From: Rhodospirillaceae bacterium
GTDB lineage: Bacteria > Pseudomonadota > Alphaproteobacteria > UBA8366 > Aestuariispiraceae
Direction of reading: 5' to 3'
Length of the DNA stretch: 55,898 nt
Assembly (NCBI GenBank): GCA_002709955.1
Contig: PAQY01000011.1
Span: 1 to 55,898 of the forward strand
Both the position numbers and the translations under genes were made by a program. This document shows positions 1 to 8,384 of the stretch, in pieces. Numbering within the stretch: the first letter of the stretch is position 1; every line of letters starts with the position of its first letter. Below the pieces are notes generated by a model. That model had not been told where the DNA came from. It saw nothing but the letters and a program-made list of their open reading frames with translations, and did not search any database.

Positions 1-376
1 CATGGCGTTTGATGGTGCCGACCGGCACGGCCTCATAGGGGATGGCGTGATGTTCACACCAGGCGGTCACATGGGCCAGAAACCCACCATAGGCATGAGC
101 GGCATCGACACCGGCGTGACGACGGACTTCCTCAATGAAGACCGCATCCAGGCCATCGGCCATTTGCTTTACCTCGGTGAGCCATTGCTTGAACCGCAGG
201 AAACGCATTCCACCGCCTTGCCAACGATCATTTTTAAACTCGGCTGTTCCGCTGGTGGTGGTTCGGTCCGGCAGGCAAACGGCCCAACCGGTTTTAGTGC
301 CAAGATCAAGGGCCAGAATTTTGAGTGAACCCGCACAAGGATCGGTTTGAGTTTTGGTCGATGAAAGTTCAGGCAT
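1..376 (-). CDS. RuvC-like Holliday-junction resolvase of phage type (3' end outside window)
   Basis: Translating the minus strand from the ATG at 376 gives 125 codons, open to the window edge. Near residue 20 it reads LALDLGTKTGWA, the first acidic strand of the RNase H fold used by RuvC-type resolvases. A second acidic strand (VFIEEVRRH) follows near residue 84, then PVGTIKRHA, which resembles the conserved 'P.. vK....G' part of phage RuvC homologues. A strong Shine-Dalgarno GGAGG lies 5 bases upstream of the ATG. Known family role: cleaving branched DNA during phage recombination and packaging. It is the last visible gene of the leftward replication/recombination operon. The family call rests on motifs only. 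Confidence 0.72.
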   Translation of the reverse strand, partial: MPELSSTKTQTDPCAGSLKILALDLGTKTGWAVCLPDRTTTSGTAEFKNDRWQGGGMRFLRFKQWLTEVKQMADGLDAVFIEEVRRHAGVDAAHAYGGFLAHVTAWCEHHAIPYEAVPVGTIKRH

Positions 377-509
377 AATGGCCTCCGTGTTAAATGAACA
401 AAGCTGATGGGTGATTTGGCCGGACGGTATCGACAGGCATGGCAAAGAGGGGTCGCCAAGCGTCAGCGCTGGCGTAGCCCTCTCCCCCTTTAGGGGGAGG
501 TATTCACTT

Positions 510-674
510 GGATTCTGGAATTGGCTCTGAGAGCCGCAGAAAACCTCATGTTTTTTCCAGAATCCAGAATCCAAATTCAGAATCCGGCTGGGTTCTGAAA
601 CCAGCCTCAAACCCTTGGTTTTGTGCGGTTTGACGATCCAGTCAGAATCCAGAATTTTTGGATTCTGGATTCTG
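510..674. repeat. Cluster of GGATTCTGGA/TCCAGAATCC repeats with a 13-bp hairpin
   Basis: The 316 bases between the primase-helicase stop (693) and the resolvase start (376) hold no convincing gene. They hold repeated copies of one word in both orientations: GGATTCTGGAA at 510-520, TCCAGAATCC twice in tandem at 556-572, a variant at 575-587, and a perfect inverted repeat at 643-655 and 662-674 with a 6-base loop. A separate short palindrome, CTCCCCC-TTTA-GGGGGAG, lies near 482-499. The hairpin has no U-tract on either strand, so a simple terminator is unlikely. The position beside a primase-helicase makes an iteron-type origin or a protein-binding array plausible, but this is inference. Confidence 0.6.
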
Positions 675-692
675 AAATCACGAATTCGGGGG

Positions 693-2897
693 CTACTCAT
701 GGTCCACCTCGTCGTCGTGATAAACCCAGATATGAGGGCTCTCGACTTCCAGAACGGCACCCGATTGACGGCACTTGTAATGGGTCGGAAGAAGTGGATG
801 AATGGCCTGAGTGACCTCCCCGGTGTCCTCGTCCACCACGTCTTCGGCTTCGCCCAACTGCATACCTTCGACACAAAGATATCCATAACGAGTGCGCGAA
901 AGAGGCGGCAGGTCGTGCTCGTCAGGATTTCTGAAATACTTGATGTAGCCCTTGGTGGTCAGAACACTGATGCGCTCGGCAATGGTGCTGCGACCACCCA
1001 GCCCTGCGCTATTTTCAAAGCGCTCGGCAAACTGGGTTGAGGTATAAACCCGGCCTGCCAAAGCTTCTTCAAACAAGACCTGCAGAATGACGTCGCGTTT
1101 ACGCAAACGCTCGGCATCAAGTTTGTCGCCATATTCCTGGCGCACCAGACGATCGGACGATGGGTCGATCTCAATCCATCGCCCAGATTCCTTATCGACA
1201 ATCTTTGCAGCCAATGCGGGGCCGTTGCGCAGTTCCGTAATCAGTCGCCGTTCCGACTGAGCCTCGTCGGGGCGAAACAGGATCATGCCTGAGCTGTAAT
1301 AGCCCCTAAGAGACCCTGCGCCGGAAAGCGCCTGAAACGGGTCTTCATCAACCTGTTTCTTGGAGAGCTTTCGGGTGTGGTGAACGAGAATGATGCCAGC
1401 GTCCGGATCCACAGCGTCGCGCAGTTTCTCCACGCGATCACGTAAGAAAAACAGCATGGCGTTGTTGTCATTTTCGCTGGGACCGGCCTCGCCACCGTCA
1501 AAAACATTACGGATGGGATCAATGACGATGATGTCCAGCCCATCCGGGAAGTGTTTGCGGATCAGAGCGCCAACCGCCTCAACGCCCGCTTCATTCAAAA
1601 TGAGTTTTAGCTGGGGCGTGATGACCAGGTTTTCATAGGCCTGTTTGATCACCTCAGGGGGCAGCGAAATCTGCTGAATCCGTTCCCGAAGATAGTGGTA
1701 CTGGATCTCGGCTTGTAGATAGAACACGCGCAACGGGCGCGGCGGCGTAAACGACAAAAAGGAAATACCTGCCGCCATGTGAACCAACCAACAAAGCAGG
1801 AAATCGCTTTTACCGACCTTGGGCGCACCGCCAAAAACCAGCAGGCCAGACGGGGTCAGAACGCGGGGGGCTATAATATCGTCGGGCATGGGAGAGCGAT
1901 CTCCCAGCAGCTGCTTCAGGCTGAAGGCTTGGGAATTGGCATGCGGGCTCGCGATAGATTGACGGGGCGCATTGGCGATGAAGGCCTCAACGTCCATGCC
2001 CTCATCGACAGCATCCGCCGCATCCCACTTTTCCGGTTTGTCCATGGGTGGCATGAGAATGGCGACAGATACCACTCCGGCACCAAGTGCGGCCTCGGCA
2101 GCAGCTTCGGCGTATTGCCAACCTGCCGCATCCTTGTCCGGCCAGATCAGGAGACGTTTGCCCCGAAGCGGCGACCAATCGGTTTTCTCAACCGGAGCCT
2201 TGGCCCCGTTCATCGCCGTCGTGGCGCAAATGCCCTGACAAATTAATGCGTCGGCGGATTTCTCACCTTCCACCAGAACCACGTCAGAGACTGATTTCAT
2301 AGCGGGCTGGTTGTAAAGCGGGCGGGGGTCTGGAGCCTTCATCTTCCGGCAAGCGACATCCCAGGGCCGGAACTGTTTTCCGCCGGGCGGGTCGTAACGA
2401 TAAACACAGGCCAACAGACCGCCTTCACTATCGAGATAGTCCCACTTGGCGGTGACCGGACCCAACTCATCCAAAGGTGCGGTGCGCTCTGTTTCAACGG
2501 CCACACTTTCCGTGCCCGGTTCACCCAGCCACTGACGAACATCATCCAGAAGCGATGGAAAATCCGACTGGGTGTTGCGACCGGTCGCTGCGGCCCAGAG
2601 GGCAAGAACATCTCCGCCTTCACCCGTGGCAAAGTCATGCCACATCCCGGCCTTGGACCCGGTAATTTCAACGGTCAGGCTTTCGCCTTTGCGGCCTCGG
2701 ACATCGCCAACTAAGAATTTGCCATGGCGGAAAACACCGGCGGGATACAGGTAGGAGAGAAGGCCACGCAGATTGCCGAGCAATCGCGCCTTGATCTCAT
2801 CGACAGTGAGCCCGGTATGTCTGCCATCGTCCTGTCTTTGCGGAGCAGCGGAATTGAAATCCCGCCAGTCATTTATATTTACAACGTCAAGGCTCAT
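693..2897 (-). CDS. Phage/plasmid DNA primase-helicase (Toprim + RecA-like AAA_25)
   Basis: This is a replication protein of about 734 aa. The N-terminal part (around residues 65-105, GMWHDFATGEGGD) resembles the region before the Toprim domain in phage primases. A Toprim domain follows, with VEGEKSADA near residue 210 and WPDKDAAG near 255. The C-terminal half is a RecA-fold ATPase with Walker A GGAPKVGKS near 356-364, a Walker B-like strand DIIVIDP and the sensor-like segment IILVHH. This matches RepA/DnaB-type AAA_25 helicases. The ATG at 2897 overlaps the upstream stop in an ATGA and has GGAG 9 bases before it, so it is preferred over an upstream start at 2915. It probably primes and unwinds element DNA at a nearby origin, possibly the repeats at 510-674. 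Confidence 0.85.
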   Translation of the reverse strand: MSLDVVNINDWRDFNSAAPQRQDDGRHTGLTVDEIKARLLGNLRGLLSYLYPAGVFRHGKFLVGDVRGRKGESLTVEITGSKAGMWHDFATGEGGDVLALWAAATGRNTQSDFPSLLDDVRQWLGEPGTESVAVETERTAPLDELGPVTAKWDYLDSEGGLLACVYRYDPPGGKQFRPWDVACRKMKAPDPRPLYNQPAMKSVSDVVLVEGEKSADALICQGICATTAMNGAKAPVEKTDWSPLRGKRLLIWPDKDAAGWQYAEAAAEAALGAGVVSVAILMPPMDKPEKWDAADAVDEGMDVEAFIANAPRQSIASPHANSQAFSLKQLLGDRSPMPDDIIAPRVLTPSGLLVFGGAPKVGKSDFLLCWLVHMAAGISFLSFTPPRPLRVFYLQAEIQYHYLRERIQQISLPPEVIKQAYENLVITPQLKLILNEAGVEAVGALIRKHFPDGLDIIVIDPIRNVFDGGEAGPSENDNNAMLFFLRDRVEKLRDAVDPDAGIILVHHTRKLSKKQVDEDPFQALSGAGSLRGYYSSGMILFRPDEAQSERRLITELRNGPALAAKIVDKESGRWIEIDPSSDRLVRQEYGDKLDAERLRKRDVILQVLFEEALAGRVYTSTQFAERFENSAGLGGRSTIAERISVLTTKGYIKYFRNPDEHDLPPLSRTRYGYLCVEGMQLGEAEDVVDEDTGEVTQAIHPLLPTHYKCRQSGAVLEVESPHIWVYHDDEVDHE

Positions 2898-3655
2898 CCA
2901 TCGGTTCTCCAGCACCGATCGGACCAGTCACAGAATTTGCACTCGAAGAAATCAGCCGATTGCGCGATACGTGGAAGCAACTCCCCAGATTCCGTCGCCT
3001 GAATGACGCGAACCGCTTTATCGCTCATGCGTTGGGCGAGCCCTCCATCAAACGGAACCAGCTCATGGTGAAGTTCCGCTGTGTCCTTATTGATGGCGGT
3101 AAACAGCGCCGGGTTTTGCGATATGCCCGGAACCGAGGCTTCCATATATGCCTGGTAGGTGGCGATCTGCGCGGCATAGACCGGCTTGGAAACCGTGACA
3201 CCGCGTTTGACAGTATCGTTCCAGGATTTGTTGTTGAGCGATTTGCATTCCCAAAGGGCCGGGAAGCCATCCATCATCGGGGCCGCATTGATAATGCCGT
3301 CCACATGGCCACGGATACGGCCACCGGCGACACTGAACCCGAATTGCTCTCCACCGGGCGTGTTGCCTTTGGTCGTGTAGAGCTCGAACCCGGCTTTGCG
3401 CAGCCAATCAATGGCCAAGTCTTCAAATACGTGACCGGCAGCGAATATCCGCAAGGTCTGGCCATTGAAATCCCGCCCATCGTCTTTGGAGGCATGGGCG
3501 TATTCGAATTGCAACGCACGTTCGCAGGCAACACCAAGACGGGAGCCGCCGAGATATTGGCGGGGTGTTTGACTTTGGTTCTCAGCAACCAACGCCTCAT
3601 CAATGTAGGCGTTCACCTGATCGCCGAAGGTTTGGGTAGAGTTGTAGTCCAGCAT
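2894..3655 (-). CDS. PD-(D/E)XK nuclease with Cas4/AddB-like cysteine pattern
   Basis: This 253-aa protein has the ordered motifs of the RecB/Cas4 nuclease family: an early cysteine in LGVACERAL (about residue 44), GHVFED near 75-80, the metal-binding Asp of GHVDG near 119, WECKS (the E-x-K motif) near 136-140, and QIATY as the QxxxY motif near 163-167. Three more cysteines close the protein in CKFCDWSDRC. One early and three late cysteines are the layout of the [4Fe-4S] cluster in Cas4 and AddB nucleases. It overlaps the primase gene by ATGA and follows the DUF6511-type gene with a shared TGATG. No Cas genes are nearby, so a role in element recombination (end resection) is more likely than CRISPR adaptation. 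A TTG at 3658 is an alternative start. Confidence 0.8.
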   Translation of the reverse strand: MLDYNSTQTFGDQVNAYIDEALVAENQSQTPRQYLGGSRLGVACERALQFEYAHASKDDGRDFNGQTLRIFAAGHVFEDLAIDWLRKAGFELYTTKGNTPGGEQFGFSVAGGRIRGHVDGIINAAPMMDGFPALWECKSLNNKSWNDTVKRGVTVSKPVYAAQIATYQAYMEASVPGISQNPALFTAINKDTAELHHELVPFDGGLAQRMSDKAVRVIQATESGELLPRIAQSADFFECKFCDWSDRCWRTDG

Positions 3656-4059
3656 CAAAAAGGGACCTCCGTATCTTCGCCCTTGGCCGTGGCCAGCATC
3701 GCGTCTTGAAACCCGCCTACGCAGACTTCAGCGAGGGTGAGAACCTGGGTTTCTGTGAGATCAATCAGGCGGCTTTCCCAGCCGATCTCTTCCATAACCT
3801 CCGCCAACATCTTGACGGCATGACGCAGGGCGGCTTTTTCCTGTTCGGTTAGATCAACCATTCCCAAGCCCTCCTTCGCCAAGCGCGACCAGAAACCCTG
3901 GCAGTCCATGGAGCAAAACCACCGCTGAATACGTGGACGCTTCGATGAATGCCGGTCGAACCAGCCAAAACCACGGGTCGGTCGCCGACAGACGGCACAG
4001 AGCTCCCCGCGCGGATGCCATAACCTCAAACGAGCGGCTGCATTTGATGAAATCACCAT
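3655..4059 (-). CDS. DUF6511-like zinc-ribbon phage protein
   Basis: This is a 134-aa protein with two cysteine pairs near the N-terminus, CAVCRRP and CSMDCQ, spaced as in a small zinc ribbon, and an aromatic segment RGFGWFDR between them. The second half is predicted helical and acidic. It resembles, from memory, the DUF6511 family of prophage proteins next to helicases and nucleases. It sits directly after the SF2 helicase gene (start 4 bases beyond that stop) and overlaps the nuclease gene by one base, so it is co-transcribed and translationally coupled. The function is unknown. Nucleic-acid or protein binding through the zinc ribbon is an inference. Confidence 0.65.
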   Translation of the reverse strand: MVISSNAAARLRLWHPRGELCAVCRRPTRGFGWFDRHSSKRPRIQRWFCSMDCQGFWSRLAKEGLGMVDLTEQEKAALRHAVKMLAEVMEEIGWESRLIDLTETQVLTLAEVCVGGFQDAMLATAKGEDTEVPF

Positions 4060-4062
4060 GGG

Positions 4063-5739
4063 TCATGCCGCCCTCCGGTCATCTTCGGGAGCGTTCAACA
4101 CCAGATTGGTAATTGCGGCTTTGTTGAACTGGAAGGTCAGCAGGGCCGATGCGTGATACCGGGTCAGGCCAAAGTCCTGACGGTACTCGGGCGGCAAGAA
4201 TTGAAGCTGACGGCTGGTGACCGATTGATTGAGCCAAGAGCGAGATTTATGGGCGCTCTCGTCGGTTTCGTTTTCATTCAGCCAATCATCGGCTGCGGCC
4301 AGGCAAATGGTCCGCTCACCCATGGCCAGCAAATGCGATTTGAGCCCTTTGCCACCGCCGACGGCATGCCAGCGGCCTTGGTAAAAGAAAATCCCGCTCC
4401 AGGCGTTGAAGCCATTCGCAACCAGCGCCGCATCATCACCAAAGAGATCGCTCCATTGGAAGCTGGAACGTTTGAGCAGATCCACTTCCGACATGACAAA
4501 GTCAGTGATTGGCTGCTGACCTTCCTTGCCTTCTGATTGGAAGTGATATCCGCACAACGGACATTCCATGACGGCCAAAGGCACATTGGCTGCGCACTCA
4601 GGGCATTCCTTGGTCAAGGCAGGACCGGAGCCCACCTTGCCTTCAAGATTCACATCCTGCTCAAGGCTGCCGTGCAAAAGACTCGAAGTGCCAAAATCCA
4701 GAACGATACAGTCGCTTTTGACGACGCCTGGGTGCTCGCTTGGATCGATGGTGCGCAAGCCCCGACCGACCATCTGGATCATGGTTGACTTGTAAGAGGA
4801 TGGCCTCAGCAGCACGACGCAGCTGGTCGGCGGATGATCCCAGCCTTCCGTCAGCACCGCCACATTGACCAGAACCTGGGTTTCTCCCCACTCATAGGCC
4901 TGTAGCACATCGCGCCGTTCCGCCGCACCCATGTCGCCGTAGACCATGGCGGCTTCAATCCCTTGGGACAGAAAGGCATCGCGCACGTTGCGGGCATGAT
5001 CAACCGTCGAACAGAAGACGACGGTTTGACGGTCTCCGGCTTTTTCGCGCCAGTGCTGAATGACCGCATCCGTGATCGGCGCTTTGTTCATGATGGCGTC
5101 AACAGCCATCATGTCGAAATCATCAACGGTCTTGCGAACCGACTTCAGCGCTTCCTGGGCCCCCACATCGATGACGAAGGTGCGCGGCGGCACCAGATGG
5201 CCCGAGGCAACCAATTCGCCAATGAACACCTGATCGGCGACATTGGAAAAGATCGGACGCAGGCCTTTTTTGTCTCCCCTGTTGGGGGTGGCCGTTACAC
5301 CGAAGATTTTGACGTCCGGGTTTTTGTCCTTTGCCTGATCGATAATCCGGCGGTAGCTGTCGGCAGCTGCGTGATGCGCTTCGTCAATCACCAAAAGCTC
5401 AAGCGCGGGCATGGCAGCCAAGTTGGACTTGCGTGCCAGGGTCGGAACCATGGCAAAGGTGGTCCGCCCCTGCCAGGATTTGGTTTTTGCATCGACAACC
5501 GAAGTGCTGATGCCCGGATTAACCCGGTTGAACTTCGCCTCGTTCTGGCTTGTCAGCTCATCACGATGGGCAAGCACACACGCCTTGACATCGTTGCCTT
5601 TCAGTAGCTGACCGGTCACACCGGCCAGCGCGATGGTTTTGCCAAATCCGGTAGAGGCAACAGCCAGTGTGTTGCCGTGTTCGCCGAGCGCTTGAACACT
5701 GCGCTCGACGAAGGTTTTCTGGCGGGGACGGAGCAACAT
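4063..5739 (-). CDS. SF2 DEAD/DEAH-box helicase with C-terminal zinc finger
   Basis: This 558-aa protein carries superfamily 2 helicase motifs: Walker A STGFGKT near 29-35, DEAH at 119-122, VTATP at 148-152, then EGWDHPP (motif V) and QMVGRGLR (motif VI) near 290-325. After the second RecA domain it has a four-cysteine knuckle, CPEC and CPLC, near 375-395. This layout is common in prophage helicases of the SSL2/RadD-like group. The ATG at 5739 has GGGGAGG 7 bases upstream. It lies in the operon of nuclease, ssDNA-binding and RecA-fold proteins and probably remodels branched DNA or replication forks of the element. Confidence 0.85.
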   Translation of the reverse strand: MLLRPRQKTFVERSVQALGEHGNTLAVASTGFGKTIALAGVTGQLLKGNDVKACVLAHRDELTSQNEAKFNRVNPGISTSVVDAKTKSWQGRTTFAMVPTLARKSNLAAMPALELLVIDEAHHAAADSYRRIIDQAKDKNPDVKIFGVTATPNRGDKKGLRPIFSNVADQVFIGELVASGHLVPPRTFVIDVGAQEALKSVRKTVDDFDMMAVDAIMNKAPITDAVIQHWREKAGDRQTVVFCSTVDHARNVRDAFLSQGIEAAMVYGDMGAAERRDVLQAYEWGETQVLVNVAVLTEGWDHPPTSCVVLLRPSSYKSTMIQMVGRGLRTIDPSEHPGVVKSDCIVLDFGTSSLLHGSLEQDVNLEGKVGSGPALTKECPECAANVPLAVMECPLCGYHFQSEGKEGQQPITDFVMSEVDLLKRSSFQWSDLFGDDAALVANGFNAWSGIFFYQGRWHAVGGGKGLKSHLLAMGERTICLAAADDWLNENETDESAHKSRSWLNQSVTSRQLQFLPPEYRQDFGLTRYHASALLTFQFNKAAITNLVLNAPEDDRRAA

Positions 5740-5751
5740 GACCAGCCTCCC

Positions 5752-6381
5752 CTATTGAGCCCAGGACGGACGATTGGGGTTTGCGGCAGGTTGCGTTTCC
5801 GTGCTGACGTTGGCCGTCGGCTGTGCGGTTGCTGTGGGGGCAGCAGCCGATTGGCTCGGCGTCCAGAGACCGCCGCCAGTCTTAAACGTTTCCCAATCCT
5901 TATTGTTTGGAGCCACCGCAAACCGGATGTCATTTTTTGGATCGCCATTGGCATCCTTGCCAACATCGATCTTGGCCAGGAATTCAATGCCATCCAGATC
6001 CGCAAAACCGTTGATACGGCGGGCAGCCTGCGCTTGAGGGGAATTGTCTTTGTCCGAAAGGCCCCGCGACGAATTCAGAATGCCGCGCACAAAAGACCGG
6101 CCCATGTTGCCCCATTCCGGACCCTTGAGGCTGCGAAGCCCAATCAGGCTCCAGACCTTGCGCTTGGCAGACGGGCCTTCGAGGATGACAAACTCGGCGT
6201 TGAGATAAACCGAGCCGGTCGTATCGTTGTGGGTTGCGTATCCACCCGTCCAACCCTGAGCCGGATCGTCATAACCACCCGGTTTGATGGTCATCCTTAC
6301 CGGCACAATGGTGCCCTTCGGGATCAGGTCGTAGGATGTTTGGGATTCCGCGTCGTTATAGTCGTTCCATGCACCAGTCAT
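5752..6381 (-). CDS. Conserved prophage protein, candidate ssDNA-binding partner of the Sak4-like ATPase
   Basis: This 209-aa protein has a conserved beta-rich core (about residues 18-140, with KGTIVPVRMTI, GSVYLNAEFVI and RKVWSLIGL) and a low-complexity Ala/Pro/Thr/Gln tail (about 160-200) ending in a short tip, PNRPSWAQ. Core plus disordered linker plus terminal tip is the general plan of SSB proteins, though the tip is not the acidic DDDIPF type. It is common in alphaproteobacterial prophages, from memory under hypothetical or DUF669-like names. Its start lies 2 bases after the RecA-fold ATPase gene, with GGAG upstream. Sak4-type recombinases are known to work with an SSB encoded beside them, which supports the proposed role. 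The function remains inferred. Confidence 0.6.
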   Translation of the reverse strand: MTGAWNDYNDAESQTSYDLIPKGTIVPVRMTIKPGGYDDPAQGWTGGYATHNDTTGSVYLNAEFVILEGPSAKRKVWSLIGLRSLKGPEWGNMGRSFVRGILNSSRGLSDKDNSPQAQAARRINGFADLDGIEFLAKIDVGKDANGDPKNDIRFAVAPNNKDWETFKTGGGLWTPSQSAAAPTATAQPTANVSTETQPAANPNRPSWAQ

Positions 6382-6383
6382 AA

Positions 6384-7265
6384 TTACTGTGCTCCTTTGT
6401 CGTCTTCAGTGTTGGGGGTCTCGGCAACTGGTATTGGGCGACTAAAAGTCAGCCTTTCGCCTGCCGGTTTTGCGGGGCCGCCGATCTTTTCCATCAGACG
6501 GCCAAGATGGGGTTCTTCGACCTGATCTAGCCGACCGCTGCGATCCTTGGCCGGAAAGCCGAAGGGGTTCAGGGTGTGGCAAACAAAAGCCCTGTAGGGA
6601 TCGCTGCCGTCGGGACTGACCTCAGCCATGGCGACGACTTCATCCACGATGCCGGGGAGTTCGTTGCCGGTTTTGGAACCGTCGATTTGGGGAACAAAGG
6701 TCTTGCGATTGAAGTCATCAAGCTTCTCGTCGAGGATCCCGACGAACCAGACGTTCTTGTCCCGGGTGTGCTGAAGGTGCGTGAGCCAGGCGATCATCTC
6801 CTGGCCATGCAGGCCGTAAGCGCCGCGCATGTCAGGCTTGCCGGTGCGTTCGGAAACTGCCTGCGGCTGGCCCTTGGCCCACTGGAAACAAAGACGTCCG
6901 GCGACCGTGATGCTGTCGATAAAGACGGTCTGGTATTTATCCAGCGCTTCCGGGTCGCCAAACTGCTCGCACACAGCATCGTAGTGGGCCTGGCTATAGA
7001 CCTGGTCGTCACGCAAGGCCGGGTTTGGACCACCGATGAAGACGGCGAAATCACGGCATTCAATCCAAGTGCGCGGACGAATGGTGTCTCCGGACCAGCC
7101 TTCGATTGCCAGATCTCCTGCCTCCAAATCGAAGAACAAGGTGGACTGGGCATCCAACGTCCAAAGCAGTGAGGTTTTGCCGATACCGGATTTGCCGAAG
7201 ATGCAGCCTTTAATGCCGCGCTGCTCCGACAGCCGTTCATCGGCGGAAATAATGGGGAGCGGCAT
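6384..7265 (-). CDS. AAA_24 phage nucleotide-binding protein, Sak4-like RecA-fold ATPase
   Basis: This 293-aa protein begins with a P-loop, FGKSGIGKTSL, near residues 22-32, then FFDLEAGDLAI, and has a Walker B-like strand TVFIDSITV near 133-141. This is the PF13479-type (AAA_24) phage nucleotide-binding protein, whose studied members (Sak4) are single-strand annealing recombinases resembling a bare RecA core. The ATG at 7265 forms TGATG with the upstream stop and has a G-rich ribosome site. A GTG at 7268 is possible. The next gene downstream is the candidate SSB. It probably drives homologous annealing for element replication or repair. Confidence 0.8.
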   Translation of the reverse strand: MPLPIISADERLSEQRGIKGCIFGKSGIGKTSLLWTLDAQSTLFFDLEAGDLAIEGWSGDTIRPRTWIECRDFAVFIGGPNPALRDDQVYSQAHYDAVCEQFGDPEALDKYQTVFIDSITVAGRLCFQWAKGQPQAVSERTGKPDMRGAYGLHGQEMIAWLTHLQHTRDKNVWFVGILDEKLDDFNRKTFVPQIDGSKTGNELPGIVDEVVAMAEVSPDGSDPYRAFVCHTLNPFGFPAKDRSGRLDQVEEPHLGRLMEKIGGPAKPAGERLTFSRPIPVAETPNTEDDKGAQ

Positions 7266-7561
7266 CACTTACCCCCCTTCTTCGATGCAACCGCATCCAG
7301 GGCAGTGTCTGCACCCAAGGAGCCATTCTTGCGGGCCATGTCGTAGACACGGCGCAGCGCATCGATTTCTCCGTAAAGCGCGGAGGATTTGGCCTGCAAA
7401 GCAAGCTGGGCAAAAGCAATGTCGTCAATAGACGCCGCTTCAATGGGTTTGATCACCTCTTCCTGGCGATCGCCCAACGGCGGGATCCGGATGGTGTCGG
7501 GAAGATCAGTCAGGAAGCAGTTATCTTCGCGCAGTCGTTCGAGTTTGGTCTTGGCGGTCAT
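7265..7561 (-). CDS. Small helical protein of the phage recombination operon
   Basis: This is a 98-aa protein that I do not recognise. The first 40 residues are mixed, then a long amphipathic helix is likely (FAQLALQAKSSALYGEIDALRRVYDMARKNG), ending in a basic SKKGGK tail. It overlaps both neighbours by 4 bases or less (ATGA with the upstream gene, TGATG with the Sak4-like gene), so its translation is coupled to theirs. The tight placement suggests a small accessory factor of the recombinase or replication complex. No catalytic motif is visible. Confidence 0.6.
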   Translation of the reverse strand: MTAKTKLERLREDNCFLTDLPDTIRIPPLGDRQEEVIKPIEAASIDDIAFAQLALQAKSSALYGEIDALRRVYDMARKNGSLGADTALDAVASKKGGK

Positions 7562-8046
7562 GATTGCACCTCATCGTTCAGGGAGAGTTGGTAGGAGGGT
7601 TTGCCGACACGCACGGTCCTTGCGCCCTCGAACGCCGAGCGGATGTGGCTTGGCCAGGCGGCGTATTTGCGTTCGGAAACCTTGATGGTGATGTCGACGT
7701 ATTCAGCCGGGTTATCGCCCTCGGCCTTCATGCGCTCGACCAGCTGAGCCAGCTGGGACTGATCCCAGAAGACCTTCTTGGGAAGATCGGCGACGACTTG
7801 CGCCGGGCCTTCATTGAAACGAACCGTGCCCGTGTCTTTGCCAAGGGCTGCACGGCCTTCCCTCGCCTGAAGGGAAAAGCGGCACTCAAGCGCGCTGTCG
7901 AAACGGTCCTTCATCATCTTCGTGATGGTGAGGCGTTCGGCGATTTCACTTTGCAAGGCGGTCAATTGTTCGACCGGCAGAGAGGCGATATCCGCCACCT
8001 CCATGGCGCTCAGGTAGTCGATTTGGATGCGGTTGGGGATGTTCAT
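7558..8046 (-). CDS. Hypothetical protein of the phage operon
   Basis: This is a 162-aa protein starting MNIPNRIQIDYL at the ATG at 8046, preceded by GAGGGGGA. An open frame continues further upstream to 8214 but overlaps the excisionase-like gene, so the shorter form is chosen. Residues 20-60 are predicted helical (LTALQSEIAERLTITKMMKDRFD), and the C-terminal half contains a segment typical of phage proteins (KVFWDQSQLAQLVERMKAEGDNPAEYVDI, read in two parts) followed by KVSERKYAAWP. It resembles conserved prophage proteins of unknown function in alphaproteobacteria. It overlaps the next gene by ATGA. Confidence 0.65.
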   Translation of the reverse strand: MNIPNRIQIDYLSAMEVADIASLPVEQLTALQSEIAERLTITKMMKDRFDSALECRFSLQAREGRAALGKDTGTVRFNEGPAQVVADLPKKVFWDQSQLAQLVERMKAEGDNPAEYVDITIKVSERKYAAWPSHIRSAFEGARTVRVGKPSYQLSLNDEVQS

Positions 8047-8056
8047 ATCGTCCCCC

Positions 8057-8266
8057 TCACGCATAAAGATCGTTCGGGGTTTCGGTGGTGCTTTTGCAGA
8101 GGTTATCTGCTTCATACGCTTCCACGTCTTCGAGGCGATAAACGACCCGGCCACCGATTTTGAGATACGCGGGTCCTTCGCCGGTCCACCGCCAGCGTTC
8201 AAGCGTCCGTTCACTGATATTCCAGCGATCGGCCAGTTCGATCTGATTGAGATGTTTAATAGCCAT
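8057..8266 (-). CDS. Excisionase-like MerR/HTH_17 DNA-binding protein
   Basis: This 69-aa protein reads HLNQIELADRWNISERTLERWRWTGEGPAYLKIGGRVVYRLEDVEAYEA in short form: a winged helix-turn-helix of the HTH_17/AlpA/excisionase group, with the recognition helix around SERTLERWR and the wing GRVVYR. The ATG at 8266 has a perfect AAGGAGG 5 bases upstream. The longer frame back to 8401 runs through low-complexity sequence and is rejected. It is the first gene of the leftward replication/recombination operon, so it may act as a directionality factor or as an activator of the operon. Confidence 0.75.
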   Translation of the reverse strand: MAIKHLNQIELADRWNISERTLERWRWTGEGPAYLKIGGRVVYRLEDVEAYEADNLCKSTTETPNDLYA

Positions 8267-8384
8267 GGAGTCCTCCTTGGGGGCTGTTCGAAAACCTGGG
8301 AGGAGAATGGCGGTTGTGGGGGGAGGAGCCGGGGAGGCGGAAGGTAGGGCAGAAGGTAGGAATTGCCCTATCGTGGCCCGAAAC

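Noticed and set aside
2-328. Rightward frame at the left edge
   Set aside because: It is antisense to the RuvC-like gene, which has clear motifs and a good ribosome site.
482-499. Rho-independent terminator from CTCCCCC-TTTA-GGGGGAG
   Set aside because: There is no U-tract on either strand and no gene ends nearby.
2894-3655. Cas4, hence CRISPR adaptation
   Set aside because: The motif pattern is Cas4-like, but no cas1, cas2 or repeat-spacer array is in the window; the context is a phage recombination operon.
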